In this document: piece by piece, positions 45,107 to 56,930 of the stretch
How positions within the stretch are numbered: the stretch's first letter is position 1
Layout of the letters: each line of letters begins with the position of its first letter
Origin: Anopheles merus
Lineage: Eukaryota; Arthropoda; Insecta; Diptera; Culicidae
Length of the DNA stretch: 64,000 nucleotides
Direction of reading: 5' to 3'
Assembly (NCBI RefSeq): GCF_017562075.2
Contig: NC_054085.1
Coordinates: forward strand, 23,996,433-24,060,432
Position numbers and translations under genes: made by a program
The notes under the pieces: generated by a model
The model's input: only the letters and a program-made list of their open reading frames with translations
What the model was told of the DNA's origin: nothing
Database searches by the model: none

Positions 45107-45615
45107 TTATGCACGCGTGTATTTGCCCCAGATGTGCAGCATGAAGACGGAGGCGATGAAGAGCAGCGACATGACGAGCACTGGGACTGGGCCACTACAA
45201 ATCGGAGCAATTTTTACCAAGGTTAGTCCCTCACGACCGTCTTTCTTCGGTGGAAAGTGTTCCGGCAGTCATACTTACACCTTGATGCCGGGCGAGTCAT
45301 CGGTGTAGAAGCGCCACATGCCACCGGATCCGGTGCCCGTGTTACGATTCCGGGCGGCGGTCGCGGTCGTGGTGGTTTTGCGCTGCTTCAGCGTGCTGGA
45401 ACCTCCGGCCGCTGCCCGCGGGGCGGACGTCGGCTTCGACGGTGATCGGCTACCGCTGCCGACGGAAGTGGAACTCGCTGGAGCAGGCTGTTGAAGAACG
45501 AGGGAATTGAAATGGGTCACAATCACGGCACCGTTTATGCATCATAGGGGCGACAATTTATAGCCAGCACGGCCATTTCATCGCACGCCATCACAAATCG
45601 ATAGAAACCCACCAT
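45107..45615 (-). CDS. Sec61beta: Protein transport protein Sec61 subunit beta
   Basis: This is the small tail-anchored subunit of the Sec61 translocon, which helps move nascent proteins into or across the ER membrane. There are three exons: the ATG alone ends exon 1 (45615-45613, ATG|GTGGGT), exon 2 is 45487-45279 (GGT|GTAAGT), and exon 3 is 45194-45107 (TAA). Total is 99 residues, the usual family size. The cytosolic N-terminus is Ser/Pro/Ala-rich, with AAGGSSTLKQRKTT. The family signature GGMWRFYTDDSPGIKVGPVP spans the exon 2/3 join. A single C-terminal membrane helix follows (VLVMSLLFIASVFMLHIWG), and the protein ends KYTRA. The splice is confirmed because the Val codon GTT is completed across the intron. 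Introns are 125 and 84 nt. Confidence 0.97.
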
Positions 45616-46677
45616 TGTACACTGTGACTTTGATGCGGACTACAAACAACGGGACAGTGAAACGAAAGCTATTTTGGAATGCACGGAGCACGATGCACGA
45701 TTCGATCGCAACTACGGACGAGGTACGGGCGCGGATCAACCTGCGCGTGCTGGAAAGGTGAATTTAGCTGTGAAAACGCGAAAGTGCCAACCGGACAATC
45801 CCACCAACAACAATGCAAAAACATACACACGTATGATGACGTGGCTGTCAAATTGTGCGGCCGCTGTCAAACTTCGGCCCTGACAGCGGCATGCCGAACC
45901 GAAACCCGAAGTGTCTCGAACTCAGACCGCGGGCGCATTCGAGCTCGAATTCGAGCATGGTAACGGTTATTTTTAAACTGTACACATTTAAAAGGACAGT
46001 TTTTCTTATTCAGATTGTATCAATTGTATCAAACAATTTTGATATTTAAAAATTCAAATTAGCAAGAATAGCTGAAGTTTGACTTGACGGACGTACGATA
46101 CGAGCAATTTGATACAATTCGGACAAATTATTAAAAGCAAAAGTTGCTCAATAGTTAGAGTGGCTGAAAATTACAGGTGAATGTTTTTAACTAAATTTTA
46201 CTAATTCCATACACTTCAATCAAATAAAAAAAAAATTTCGGTTTCGTCTAATTAAACATATTATCCAAACCGATAAAAACTTTAAATTTTCAGTTAGTAT
46301 TTTATCAAATAATTGTTTTATTTTATTCTAAAGGAACGGCTTTTTGTGAAGTGAAATTATAAAAAAGCCTTTTTTCCGAGCAAACAGAACACCAAATTCG
46401 ACTTACATATAAATTACACACACGTTGCGATCCGCCATCGAAAATATTCATATTCGAAAATTCATCGAAAATATTAGACTAGCAACGGCGAAAACGAGAT
46501 TTTATACAAAATCTTACAAAGGTTAAAAAGTTTATTTCAAACTGTTCTAGCTATAGCTTGCTAAATTCTTACATAGGTGTAAAGTCAAGAAAGTCTAAAT
46601 AGCTTTATAATTAGAAAAGGCGAATGAGACCATTGGGGTCAAAATCTTTCAAAAGTAAATCTAAAAAACAATAAATA
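45616..46677. other. Upstream region of Sec61 beta and AT-rich stretch
   Basis: The left part should hold the Sec61 beta promoter and 5' UTR. A palindromic TTCGAGCTCGAATTCGAGC lies at about 45938. A related TTCGAGCCCGAATTCGAGC lies at about 39617. No exon was recognised. Confidence 0.4.
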
Positions 46678-47229
46678 TTAGAAATACTTTACGAGCGTTG
46701 CTTTTATTCCCCTATTTATTGAGAGTTTCATTTCTCTATTATTCAATAATGCAACTAACCGCTTAGCATGACAGTTTTGCCCCGAATTCTCTGAAATATA
46801 AACTGATGGAGACGCCTAGTAGCTCATGATTATATTTTAAAATATAGTTAAGAACTGCAATGAATTAGCCTTTGTTAACTATTTCTAAATTCATTTTGCT
46901 GATTTGATTACATTTTAATTTGTTTACATTCTTGAAATTATTCTTCTCTATATATTCAATACAAGAATAGTAAAATATTTATAAAAATAATGCTTTACCG
47001 ATTAAATTACTACAACGTTCCGCAAAGTCTTCCTGGACATGACAAATGAAGCATTAAAAGAACGATTAAAGATGAAAAAAATCGCACTAAGTATCTGCCA
47101 TACAGTTTGGTCTAATTTAAATAAATTATCATTCATTTCAGGTATCGTCAGGTAGTTATCATCATTTACACGAACGATATTCACACATAAAAATACAGCC
47201 AGCATAAATACGGGAAAAAACAGCCTCAT
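46678..47229 (-). CDS. Possible three-exon small secreted protein
   Basis: I propose exons at 47229-47104, 47032-46999 and 46790-46678 (TAA), with GT-AG introns of 69 and 208 nt, giving 90 residues. The first exon encodes a convincing signal peptide (MRLFFPVFMLAVFLCVNIV). The joined mature part has two Cys (ERCSN and QNCHA) and a basic, Leu-rich end, ALLNNREMKLSINRG then IKATLVKYF. The second acceptor (TATATTTCAG) and donor (ATCG|GTAAAG) are good; the first donor (ACT|GTATGG) is weak. Without splicing, the first exon reads on to a 75-residue product. No family is recognised, and the AT-rich setting means chance cannot be excluded. Confidence 0.35.
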
Positions 47230-49271
47230 GAAGAATGATTACGCATCGATGATTAGCAATAATGGTCCCTCGAATCGAACGAACAAGCGTCATGCAATAG
47301 TCCGTGTCAATAGCGATCATAACGTGGGACCGAGACGGAGCCTGATTGGAATGTATTTCTGGTAAGTGTAAGCGGAGGTAATTGTCCCCCTACCTGCAAG
47401 GACCGTATCTTTGTGCCTTTTGCTCCCCTTCCCAATTTGCGGTGCGGCTCAATGAACGCGAACATTTATTTTTCACCGAATCGACGAACCAAAGCATACG
47501 CACCAGCAAACCATTCGCACCTCTGGCCAATTTTGTCAGATTTTCTGCCCCACACAGAACACAGTATTACGTGGGCAGAAAGCATATTTTCGATGGAAAT
47601 TGAAAAATAATAACCACCGACAGCTTTATCAGCGTTCAAATAAGGCCCCACCACGAACGAAAGGGACGACAAACAGCAATATTTGGTCACACGGTATAAC
47701 ATATCGTTTCGGCCCTTCTCGGCTCCGCATGGGCTTGCTTCCGAGTGCCTTCCACTGTGGGAAAAAGCCTTCCCACACAAGAAAATGACACACCCGAAAC
47801 CACACGCCCCGCCCCGTGGTTACACACGCGAGCTACGTTTTTATTACTTTTTCATTAGCGTAATCATCATCGAGATAGCATCGTGGTCGTCGATATGGTT
47901 GAGCCTTCTCTCTGCCTCTCGCGAAAGCCAGCCTTTTATGACGACCCGAGGGGACATTGTTGAGCCAACGAGCATAGCTGCCCGGTGTCTTCCCGTACCC
48001 AAAACCGGAACGGACAAGAAGGATGGTTTTAATGGGAAATAAATCTGTTCATTAAAAATTAGCAATTATTACGCTTTCTTTCGCCGTAGTTTTCTTTTTT
48101 TGTTCTGTGCGCTTCTGACCTTTCCCAATCGGGTCGAGATGTCTGGAAACCGGAATGACCTGAAATATGTGCTGGTTTTGCTGGCCTCTCAAGATGTCTC
48201 GGCAGAATGTTGGCAATGTGTGTAACTTTTTCCTCCTTTTTTTGCTCTGCTCGTAAAATGTAGACGTTTCCAGTACAGTTTTGATATGACATAAAGCAAT
48301 TGGAAAATTAGGATTTAATCAATGTAATGGGGCAAATGGATACAGAAGAAATTATTTTTTCGAGGCACGATTTCTGGATGCTATCGTACTGTTTCATTTG
48401 ATGTTTAGTGATATTTGCATAATTTTAGCTGTATTAAATGCCTTTCATTGTCTTGAATCAAGATATGTTTTTTTAAATTTATTTATTAAAAGATTGTACA
48501 AAAAAAATTAATAATTAATGAATAATTTATATGATTGATTGTTATAAAATTACATTAAACTCAATCTCTGGCATAACTCTTTCATAAAAACTATCGAATG
48601 TTAAAATAAAAGTTAAAATATTAACAAAAACCAAATAAAAAACCAAGTGAGTAAATTATGGTAGAAAAATAATGTTTGTTGATGCATTAATTTACACAAT
48701 ATTAAATGTATTAATACACAAACCTAATGACATAATAAAGCTCCAGCTACTGACATTTTCCAACAATTAATGGTTCTTTTATAAAAGATGATAAAAGAAA
48801 AAATTTATTGGAGCAAGTGAACGTTTTAACCATGTCAGTTAAACAATATACTAGGAATCGTCAAGTATTACCAAAAATACCTTTATTCTTAATTTTTACG
48901 TGTTTTAGTTGCTATTGTACTATTTTAATGCATATTTTAATGGTCAAGCATGTGTATTGATGGTCCCTTTATCAAACGTCATCATTACTTTTACCAACCC
49001 ATACCTGATGGGGGCATAATTCGCCTTTTCTGTAAAATGTGCAGCTAGACGAGTACTTTTTAGACTCACTGTATGTTCTTTATATGTTATTTTAAACCAG
49101 AATTTTCACTCGGACTAATCAAACTCGCTCCAGCTAATAACCAATAATTTAGATAAAATAATCTATTAAAAAAATTAGGATAGCATCAATAAAGCTACCA
49201 TTCGCGATGGTTTATCACAGGAAGATATTTGATGCTTTGAGTCCCAGTAGCAACAAATAAGTTTTATATTT
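47230..49271. other. Non-coding stretch
   Basis: No supported gene. 48300-49250 is strongly AT-rich. A donor-like CTG|GTAAGT at 47360 follows ATGTATTT, but no continuation was found. Confidence 0.35.
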
Positions 49272-49640
49272 ATGCAGAGTGTATCAATTAAAATGTATTA
49301 TATATTCTCATTTTTTATTCAAAAAAGTCTAAAATCTAGAAATTCCAAATTTTTTAATAAGTCTGTTGTGAGAAGTGAAGAAAAACTCATAGAAGAAAAT
49401 AATGTAAATGATAATTTAATAAAGAAAATTTCAAATCAGAATCTGATTGTAAATAAATTGTGTATGCCCTGTACTTCGAAAAAAAACTTATTGGCGAAAC
49501 AAAAACTTCAAGAAAATAATGTTTGTTTCTATCTTTTTCCACGAAAAGGAATTGTTAATGGATTATTTCTCGTTTATTTGCTATTACTAAATTCCCCATG
49601 GGATAATCAAGCCAGAAGAAAACGTCCTATCAGCGTGTAA
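49272..49640 (+). CDS. Open frame of unknown status, 122 codons
   Basis: An ATG-started frame in AT-rich DNA. The middle has a coding-like charged composition (SEEKLIEENNVNDNLIKKIS) followed by a Cys pair (LCMPC), a hydrophobic run (GLFLVYLLLL) and a basic end (NQARRKRPISV). There is no splice evidence or known family. It could be a gene relic or chance. Confidence 0.2.
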   Translation: MQSVSIKMYYIFSFFIQKSLKSRNSKFFNKSVVRSEEKLIEENNVNDNLIKKISNQNLIVNKLCMPCTSKKNLLAKQKLQENNVCFYLFPRKGIVNGLFLVYLLLLNSPWDNQARRKRPISV

Positions 49641-51322
49641 AATAAAACAAAGGTAATGCAAGGTAGAATAATATGTAACACATAAACCTGCAGTGCTTTA
49701 ATACCCGCAAAGATTCCGAAAACAAAACCAAAGAAATCGAGAGAAGAAAAAAAAAACCCCAAAAAACCCCAATAACACCACAGATCCTTTTCTGGGGCAT
49801 ATTGATTAATTCCTCAATATATCACACGTATTATCGGTGGTGGTGATAATAGATTCACATATTCCCTTCGGAGCAAGTGAGGAAAAAAATCCTCCACTGA
49901 ACCGAAACCACCTGAGTCCCCTCTTTTCTGGGTGTGTGTGTGCTACCGGTAGCGGTCTGACATGATAAATCTATTTCCATCCACCTTGACTACCACACGT
50001 GCTTGATGGTCATGCTGATCGCGGGGATTATATCACGTAAAGCTTTCCCGTGCGTGCCTTCGTTCGTTTCGTGTGTTTCGAAATGATGGATAGATTTGTT
50101 TCTCCCGAGATGATGGTGAAATCGCTAATGAGCTGTTCCGTTTACGCCTTGTATCGGGAGCGGAAATTGGGAATAAAATGGTGCGAGTAAGCATCATTTC
50201 TTTAAAGCAAAAACGTGCAAGTGTTTAAAGCACATCGCGAAGCGTTTCTCCCGGCACAACCCAATCAGTTTGTAACTGTCAAGCGCTCAGCGATTTCAGC
50301 GATTCCTGACAGCGCTTGCCAGGTCCTTGGGAACGAAATTCTTTACCACTTAGTCAGCACATTTTCGCTTCCCTCACCTGATTTGTTGGTTTCGGCCCGA
50401 CAAGTCGTACGAGACCGTGTCTTCAGCGGGACAAGACGGAGCAGAAAGGTAGCATCTTTCCTTCTCGCCGTTCACATTGAACGGAAAAGAGTTTTGCGAA
50501 CGACGAGCAAAAGTCATAAACCGGCACGAACGCGCAGAAAGGAGACCGATATTGAAAAGTCATCCGAATAAAAAAGCGTCCCCATCCGGCCTATCCCGAC
50601 GGAGAGCGTTTTTGGAGTCGTAGAGACACCAACACAAAACTGCACACTCACAGTGGCATGCTTCTGGGTGGGCTGTGTGGGGGTAAAAGGGGGGGGGGGT
50701 AAAATGACTTGTCAAATGCTGTCTTTTTTAATGATGGATTGCTGGTTTGGTGGTGAAATGAGGAGGTTGTCCTTTGGGAGAAGATTTTTGTCTTACGAGA
50801 AAACACTCAAAAATGTATGTTCCGTTGATGTTGATGATGTTTTTCTGATGAGCAAAACAGTACCTTAGACTGTGATGATGCTTGTTAACAAACTGTTTTC
50901 TTTGAGATTTGCTTTTGCATGTTTTGGAGTAAGAAATGAGAGAATATTTCGATGTTTAATGGTTTTATTTTACGAAAATTATTTTACAAAAAATGAAGAC
51001 TTGGTCTAGGAATAGAAATAGAAACATAAACACCCACTCAAACTTTGAAGCAAAATAATGAGTATTCTTCAACTGATTGTTTAACAAAAGATGAAAATTT
51101 GTACAGAAATATAAGTCAAAATCGTTGAATTTCCGCTTTTTCCACTAAGATTTGGAAAATTAAAGATATTGACGCAAAATGCTTTGCATATTCCTAGGCT
51201 TGCACAATAGCTCTCCAAAAATTTGCGTATTTTGTGTTCCTAGAGTAGATGATTTGAAATGTATACAAATATATCAAGCACATTAGACAAGCCTGCGTAA
51301 TGCTTAATACTTAAAACTCATG
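49641..51322. other. Non-coding stretch
   Basis: Includes an A-rich run with repeated CCCCAAAAAA near 49755 and a G-run near 50688. Open frames in 50.2-50.6 kb start at GTG and have no family features. Confidence 0.35.
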
Positions 51323-51388
51323 AATGTAAATTGCACGAACGTACATCGACGCATATCGAGGGGTCACACGTTCGTGAATCATTTACAT
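51323..51388. repeat. Short hairpin-forming inverted repeat
   Basis: ATGTAAATTGCACGAACGT and ACGTTCGTGAATCATTTACA(T) pair over 8 and 9 bp with a small internal loop and a spacer of about 25 nt. It could be a chance hairpin, a relic of a TIR element or a small structured RNA. Confidence 0.5.
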
Positions 51389-51743
51389 CCATATTGGTTT
51401 CGCAAAAAAAAAGAGCAGATATCTTTCGGAAATTTGGGCATTAGAATAGAATAAAATGAAGAGAGCGCTGGATAAGTAAAGAGAATGTCATAAGCTCGAG
51501 TTTCATAAGCAAATCGAATGTATTTAATGCCTGCTTTTAATGGGTTATGCAAATGTTTGAAATGCGTATTTTGATTTGGATTGTTTTGAAATACATCAAC
51601 CGTACGAAATCCGAAGTAAATTTAGTTTAGTATAGGCGTTTGTTTTTCTTTTTCATATTTTAGCTATTCTTTCTGCTCGTAAGATTTGTTGGTTGTTCTT
51701 TTCAAAGTATTTTAACATAAAAAAGATGTAAAATAATATAAAC

Positions 51744-52100
51744 GCCGGGCTACATTGTTCGTACTCGCTAGTGTAATTTCACTATCGATTTTCACTAGCG
51801 CATCTGGTGGCGGCTGGTGGAAGCTTTTTTTGGTCATCGAGGGAATGGTCGTGCCGGATCTCAAAATGTAGTAGTTTTTCCATCGTTTTTTGTTATGAAA
51901 AAGGAAGCAATGCGTGCAGGACATGTGCATCTACCTTTTACAAAACTTTTCTCGTACGAATTAAGTAAAAAAAACATGACAAAATCATATATTTTCTGAA
52001 GCGGCTCCAAATTGTTTGGCAAAATGCTTCGGTCAGCCGCCGCCAGATGCGCTAGTGAAAATTTTAATTACACTAGCGAGTACGGGCAATGTCCCCCAGC
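51744..52100. mobile_element. MITE with long inverted repeats (about 80 bp) containing inner hairpins
   Basis: The left arm (about 51744-51828) reads CATTGTTCGTACTCGCTAGT, then CACTAGCGCATCTGG, then GGCGGCTG. The right arm (about 52022-52100) is its inverse with few changes and a 6-bp length difference. Each arm itself holds CGCTAGTG and CACTAGCG as an internal inverted repeat, so each arm can fold separately. The ~190-bp interior is AT-rich and encodes no transposase. I could not fix the target duplication. Confidence 0.85.
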
Positions 52101-54491
52101 CTTAAAGTTTCATAGTTTTAGTCAAAAGTATTCACGAACAGATAATTCTAAGTGTAAAATATACCATATAGCTACAATTTACATAATTGCTAATGACGTA
52201 CATTTAATACTTACAAAACAATTTATTATTACCATAAAACACAACACTAGTGTCAAAGGCGTAAGATCAGCATTGTATGCACAAAATTGCTTCCCAATGG
52301 TTACAAGTCTTACTATAGAGATAACGTGTAAGAAGAGAATGTCCTTATTATCCTACAAACGATTTAACTTCCCTTTATCAATTCGACAAACCGTTAAACT
52401 CAAACGGCCTTGTGCTTTATGTTGCACAAACCCTTTACCTCCACAAGCGCTTCTGCTTCCAGATCATCAACCAACCGGTTAGACAGTACATTGCCCTACA
52501 AGGACAAACATGTCGAAACATTTGAATAATTCTACAATCAAAAAAAGCTCCCCAGCTTTTGGCAACTGTACGTTCCCCCTTTTGCCACTGCCGAGCCGAC
52601 GGCAATCGACGGCCAAACGCTGAAGCGACGGTTGAATGTTTCTGTCAAAAATGTCGTTTCCGGGAATGTTGGGTTAGAGCACCAAAAAAGGGGTAAAAAC
52701 ACAACCCGAAAAGCTTAAATAAATTCAATGGAATGTCAATGAGAGTGTACAAAAAAAGGAAAAAGAAAAAACAAGCAAAACAAACAGGAATGAAAAGCGA
52801 AAGAGGAAACGTGCATATGGACGATAAGCCGAAACGAAACGGATAAACGTGGAGAAAAAAAAACGCGCGTTGCGGTAGAGATAAAAATTGCAACACAAAT
52901 TCAAATGATTCGTTCAACGAGGGGAAAACGAGGAGCAAAAAAGGAAGAGGGGAGATTGAGAGACCGATTGGTGAATCCTTCCCCAGCGCTTGAATGAAAC
53001 TGCTGTAACAGTAGCACAAAGGAGTCAAAAAACGGTCCGAAAGATTCCTCCGCTCAATAGAAGGCTTTCATTTCTCCCCCTTTTTGCCAAAAAAAAAAGC
53101 AAAAACGGCTCAAAAGGCGAAACATTTACATGCTGTGGCAAATGGTCGTTCGGGATGAGGCTGGAGTGTTTTTGGTTATCCCGGTTAGTTTCGGCTAGAA
53201 ATCACTCAGCAAGATGACAATTTTCAATCATCGTGTCCGGCGCTTTTTTTGCTTCTATCGAGTCCATTGAGTTCGATGAATGGGCGCGGGGGAGGGGGGG
53301 AAACTTTTCCACCGTTCAATAACTTTGACCACCAAAACGGATGCATGCATGATGAAAACCGGAAAGCTGATTTTAAAAGCGAATTCCCGCAGCGAAGGTT
53401 CAACTCGTAGTCCCCAAAATGCGCGGCCCCTTTTGGGCAATTGTTTGACAAAGGGAGAAGTGCGTGGTACCATTTGCCCCACCGAGTCGGTATCGTTAAC
53501 AAAGGAGCAGCGCATTCGGGGATCCTCAATCAACAAATCAACCGATTCAAAATGAGTGAAAGTAGTGAAGCGTACCGAGAGACCGTTGCTCGTTCCGTTG
53601 CGAATTGCCTTTGCCACCACGCAAGCCTACACATTTTCGTATGGAAATGGGTGAAGGGTGAAGTAGAAAGGGGGCCATCAATTCCCCCCCGAGACGAGAC
53701 GAGAAGTTTGTGGACTGTGCTTTTGCGTGTTGCGCTGTTAATTAAAGTTTATTCAGATGTTTCGTTCTGTTTTTGAGGCCTCACCACCGTTTTGCTTGAC
53801 GCACTGTAAGCAATCGAAGCCATTTCTAGGGCTGTTTGTGGATTTGATACAAGATACAATGATAGCAGAAGGGTGTAGAAGCCTTTTTTTGCGGAGGAGT
53901 TTAGATTCGGTTCGCATAAATTTAATGCCACTGTGATAAGGGTTTTTGAGGGTTCCGGAGTTTCGGTAGGTGTGGGTTGGGAATGAAAATGAAATTGATT
54001 GACCCGTTTTGGGGGCGACCGAGTGGGGGCTAACTAATACGACGTTTTAATGAAATGATGGTTTAATAAGTTGGAATTGTAAGTCAAACAGGGGTGCGTT
54101 CGTTGGTACAACGGGGCGAAGTGCGTAGGTGAAAAGAAGGAAGGTGTCCAACAAAAATGCCAATGCCATGTAAAGTGTTCTGAATAATTAAATGGTTTTT
54201 TTTTCACATGTGGTAAAATGATAACAGTTTTGCAACTTTTCTACTTTTTCCAAAAAATAGATCATTTAAATTGATCTTTCGTCAAATTTTTAAACAAAGT
54301 TTAGGCATTTCATTTTTTTTGTAAAAGTATTAATCTTACTTATTTAATATACATTAAACTCACAAACCAAACCTAATTTTCATCCTTTCAATGTGAAAAT
54401 GAAAAGGGGGCATACTTTCTGGATTCTTTATGACATCAAGTGATACCTTGGGTACCTTACAGCCATACCTTGGGTGTGATTTGACAGCTTT
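52101..54491. other. Non-coding stretch
   Basis: Many overlapping open frames on both strands in 52.6-53.8 kb, none with splice support or a family pattern. Confidence 0.35.
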
Positions 54492-54501
54492 AGACATAAC
54501 G

Positions 54502-54654
54502 TCGGTCCGGTCGGGGCGGTCCCATGATACAGTCGTCAACTCGAACGAAGAGTATCATGCGACTGCGTGGTAATGAATTACGTATCGAAAGCCTGCATAG
54601 GTTTCCATGTCTTCCTAGGACGTTACACCAAATAGAAGAAGAAGAAGAAGAAGA
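54502..54654 (+). mobile_element. tRNA-derived SINE (family 1) with target duplication
   Basis: The head is CCCATGATACAGTCGTCAAC (A-box-like). The body is GACTGCGTGGTAATGAATTA, and the end is GGACGTTACACCAAATAG with a (GAA)n tail at about 54636-54654. The B-box part seen in the 14.6-kb copy is missing here. AGACATAACG occurs on both sides (54492-54501 and 54655-54664), a 10-bp target-site duplication as left by LINE-driven insertion. Confidence 0.82.
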
Positions 54655-54664
54655 AGACATAACG

Positions 54665-56916
54665 AGACAAGAAGTCCAAAAAGTGTACTAAAAGTATTTG
54701 AATCGTTAAAAAGCCTGTTAGTAATTTGCACTACTGTTGACGAAGTTAGCTAACTGTTTACAGGCAATTAGTTTACAGGCGCAGTAGGTCAGGTAGGCTT
54801 GCGAGCCGCTCGGAGTCACAAAAATGCAACAGGCTCTACCGTCTGATTTGTCTGGGCTGTAAGGTTTGAACATCTCGAGGCACTAATCTTAATAAATAAT
54901 GTAACTGTTGCGATGTTTGCCATAGTACACGTTATTATGATATTCTGAAGATATTTTTGTATATGCCTTCTATCCTCACAAACGTCACAGTATGGATAGA
55001 AAAGAACGGCATTAGACAACAAGACATATCGTGCCAGCGCGAAGGACGTTAATTCCAGTCAGACATGCTCTGTTTCTTTTCGAATCGTACCTATCGTATT
55101 GGTTTTGCTGACAATTACTGATTGATGAATTAGAAAGCATGCAGATTATTGATAGAGTTGGTAGAGTTTTGCATGAAGCATCTTCATGGTTCTTCAAGGA
55201 GAATGATTGAAATGATCAAAAGCAGTATAGAAATAAGTGTTCAATGCATCAATTTGATGGTCTAATGCTAAATATAAGAGGCAGTTCGATACAAAATGAA
55301 CTATGTTGGTTGGTAAGGATCGTTTGGGTACGAAACCATGATTAACGTTATTAGGTCATCCAAGACTATATCTATAGTTCAGCAACTAACCCAATTTGAA
55401 GCAAAGAATCGTCTAATAAGTTTATATAAAACCTTTATTCGAACCCTGGTTGCTCTTATGAAGTGTACAATAATCGTACAATTCCCACAGAAAGTCCTGC
55501 TTTCGATTGAATCTTTTTGCTTGCAAATGCAAAACGGTAAGCTTTGCCCTTGCCGGCAAATCAATACCGTGCGGAACGTGCATCAGCTCACCGCAAACCG
55601 GAGGTTTGTGAGCGTTAGTTAAGAAGGCCCAACCGCCTGCCAAGCGTCCCTGCCAAGCGGAACCAATAAATTTTCTCATCCCGAACGATTGCTCCACAAA
55701 GCGCTTGGTTATGTTTCAGTCGCTTCTTGCTTTCCTTGCTGGCAACATGCACAAATGGAAAGCTGAGGTTCTAGCAAAGCTTACGAACTTCACTCGGCTC
55801 TTCTCTTTCCTCATTTCTCATCCGCGCAAATGCCGTAGTGCTTTCCATATGTAACCAACCGCGCGCCGTTTGGTTTGGGTTTGGTTAGGAAAAATTGGAA
55901 CCAATTTATACTGAGCTAACAACACGTGTGTAAATAAATGTTAACCTTTCTCATTCGAGTAAGTGGGTAAGGAGGGCTGGGGAGGCGAAGAAAAGAAGGG
56001 TTAAGAAGTGGTTGCAAGCTTTATCGTCTTAGTAAGTGGTTGAGAAGATGGTGGTTGTTGCCTTGAAAGCTTTCTGTTGGAGCAGCGCTGGAATGGGAAT
56101 GGAATTGCAGAGCGGATCGACAGGTACGTCCATGTTTGAAGTTGATTGAAAGGCAGTAGAATTGGTTGGTTTTTTAAAGGAGTATTGCAAAGATTTGAAG
56201 AACTAACGTTAATGAGCCAAAGATGACACATAAGAAACATATTAGTTTGTTTAATAATAGACCCCAATTTAGCGGGCTGATTCCTCTCAAGTCATAAGAA
56301 AACATTATATTTCTTGCCTAGATGCACCATTTACGTTCCAAGGCATTCCGTTAATATCATCCAGTCTAATCAATCATTTAAAGAAACCGCTTAGCAGGAT
56401 TGCAAAAAGTGTCAACCAATCGATTGTCATAACCGCTCAGCGTGTCATACGAACGATGTGCCTTCAGTTCAAATAAGGATCATTTATCATCCGTTTTTTC
56501 GTGGCCACATTTGGTTAATGCGTGTTTGTGGGTATGTGTGAGTCACATTGCGTGATGAAGACTAAGTGAAAAGGGGATAATGAAAGGCTCATCAAGTTTT
56601 TAATAACAGGTTAGCTACCAGGACGTTGGTAAATGGTACCGAGAATTGAAAAAAAACCCGAATGTATGTAACTTTTTGTGTCGTACATTTAATATTCATA
56701 CTTGGAGTAGCACTTAGGTATAATATGTTTTCAATGTATGCTTTGATTGTGCAGCATTCAATCACTTTCGGAGTGGTACGTCGGTTTAACGGGGTTAATG
56801 TATCAGAAAAACGAATGAGTCAATAGAGTGGTTATTTGGGCATGTGTAGGAAAATATTTCCTATCAGTGAAGTGTATTGTCCCTTTTAATTTAGATAACC
56901 TCCGTATAAATTTAGA
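54665..56916. other. Non-coding stretch
   Basis: No supported gene. Short open frames here show no features. Confidence 0.35.
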
Positions 56917-56930
56917 TAACATTATAAAGA

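Noticed and set aside
50215..50571. 118-codon plus-strand frame
   Set aside because: It starts with GTG, which is not a normal eukaryotic start, and no upstream exon was seen.
52645..53028. Phe-rich minus-strand frame of 127 codons
   Set aside because: It is the reverse reading of an A/G-rich low-complexity stretch.
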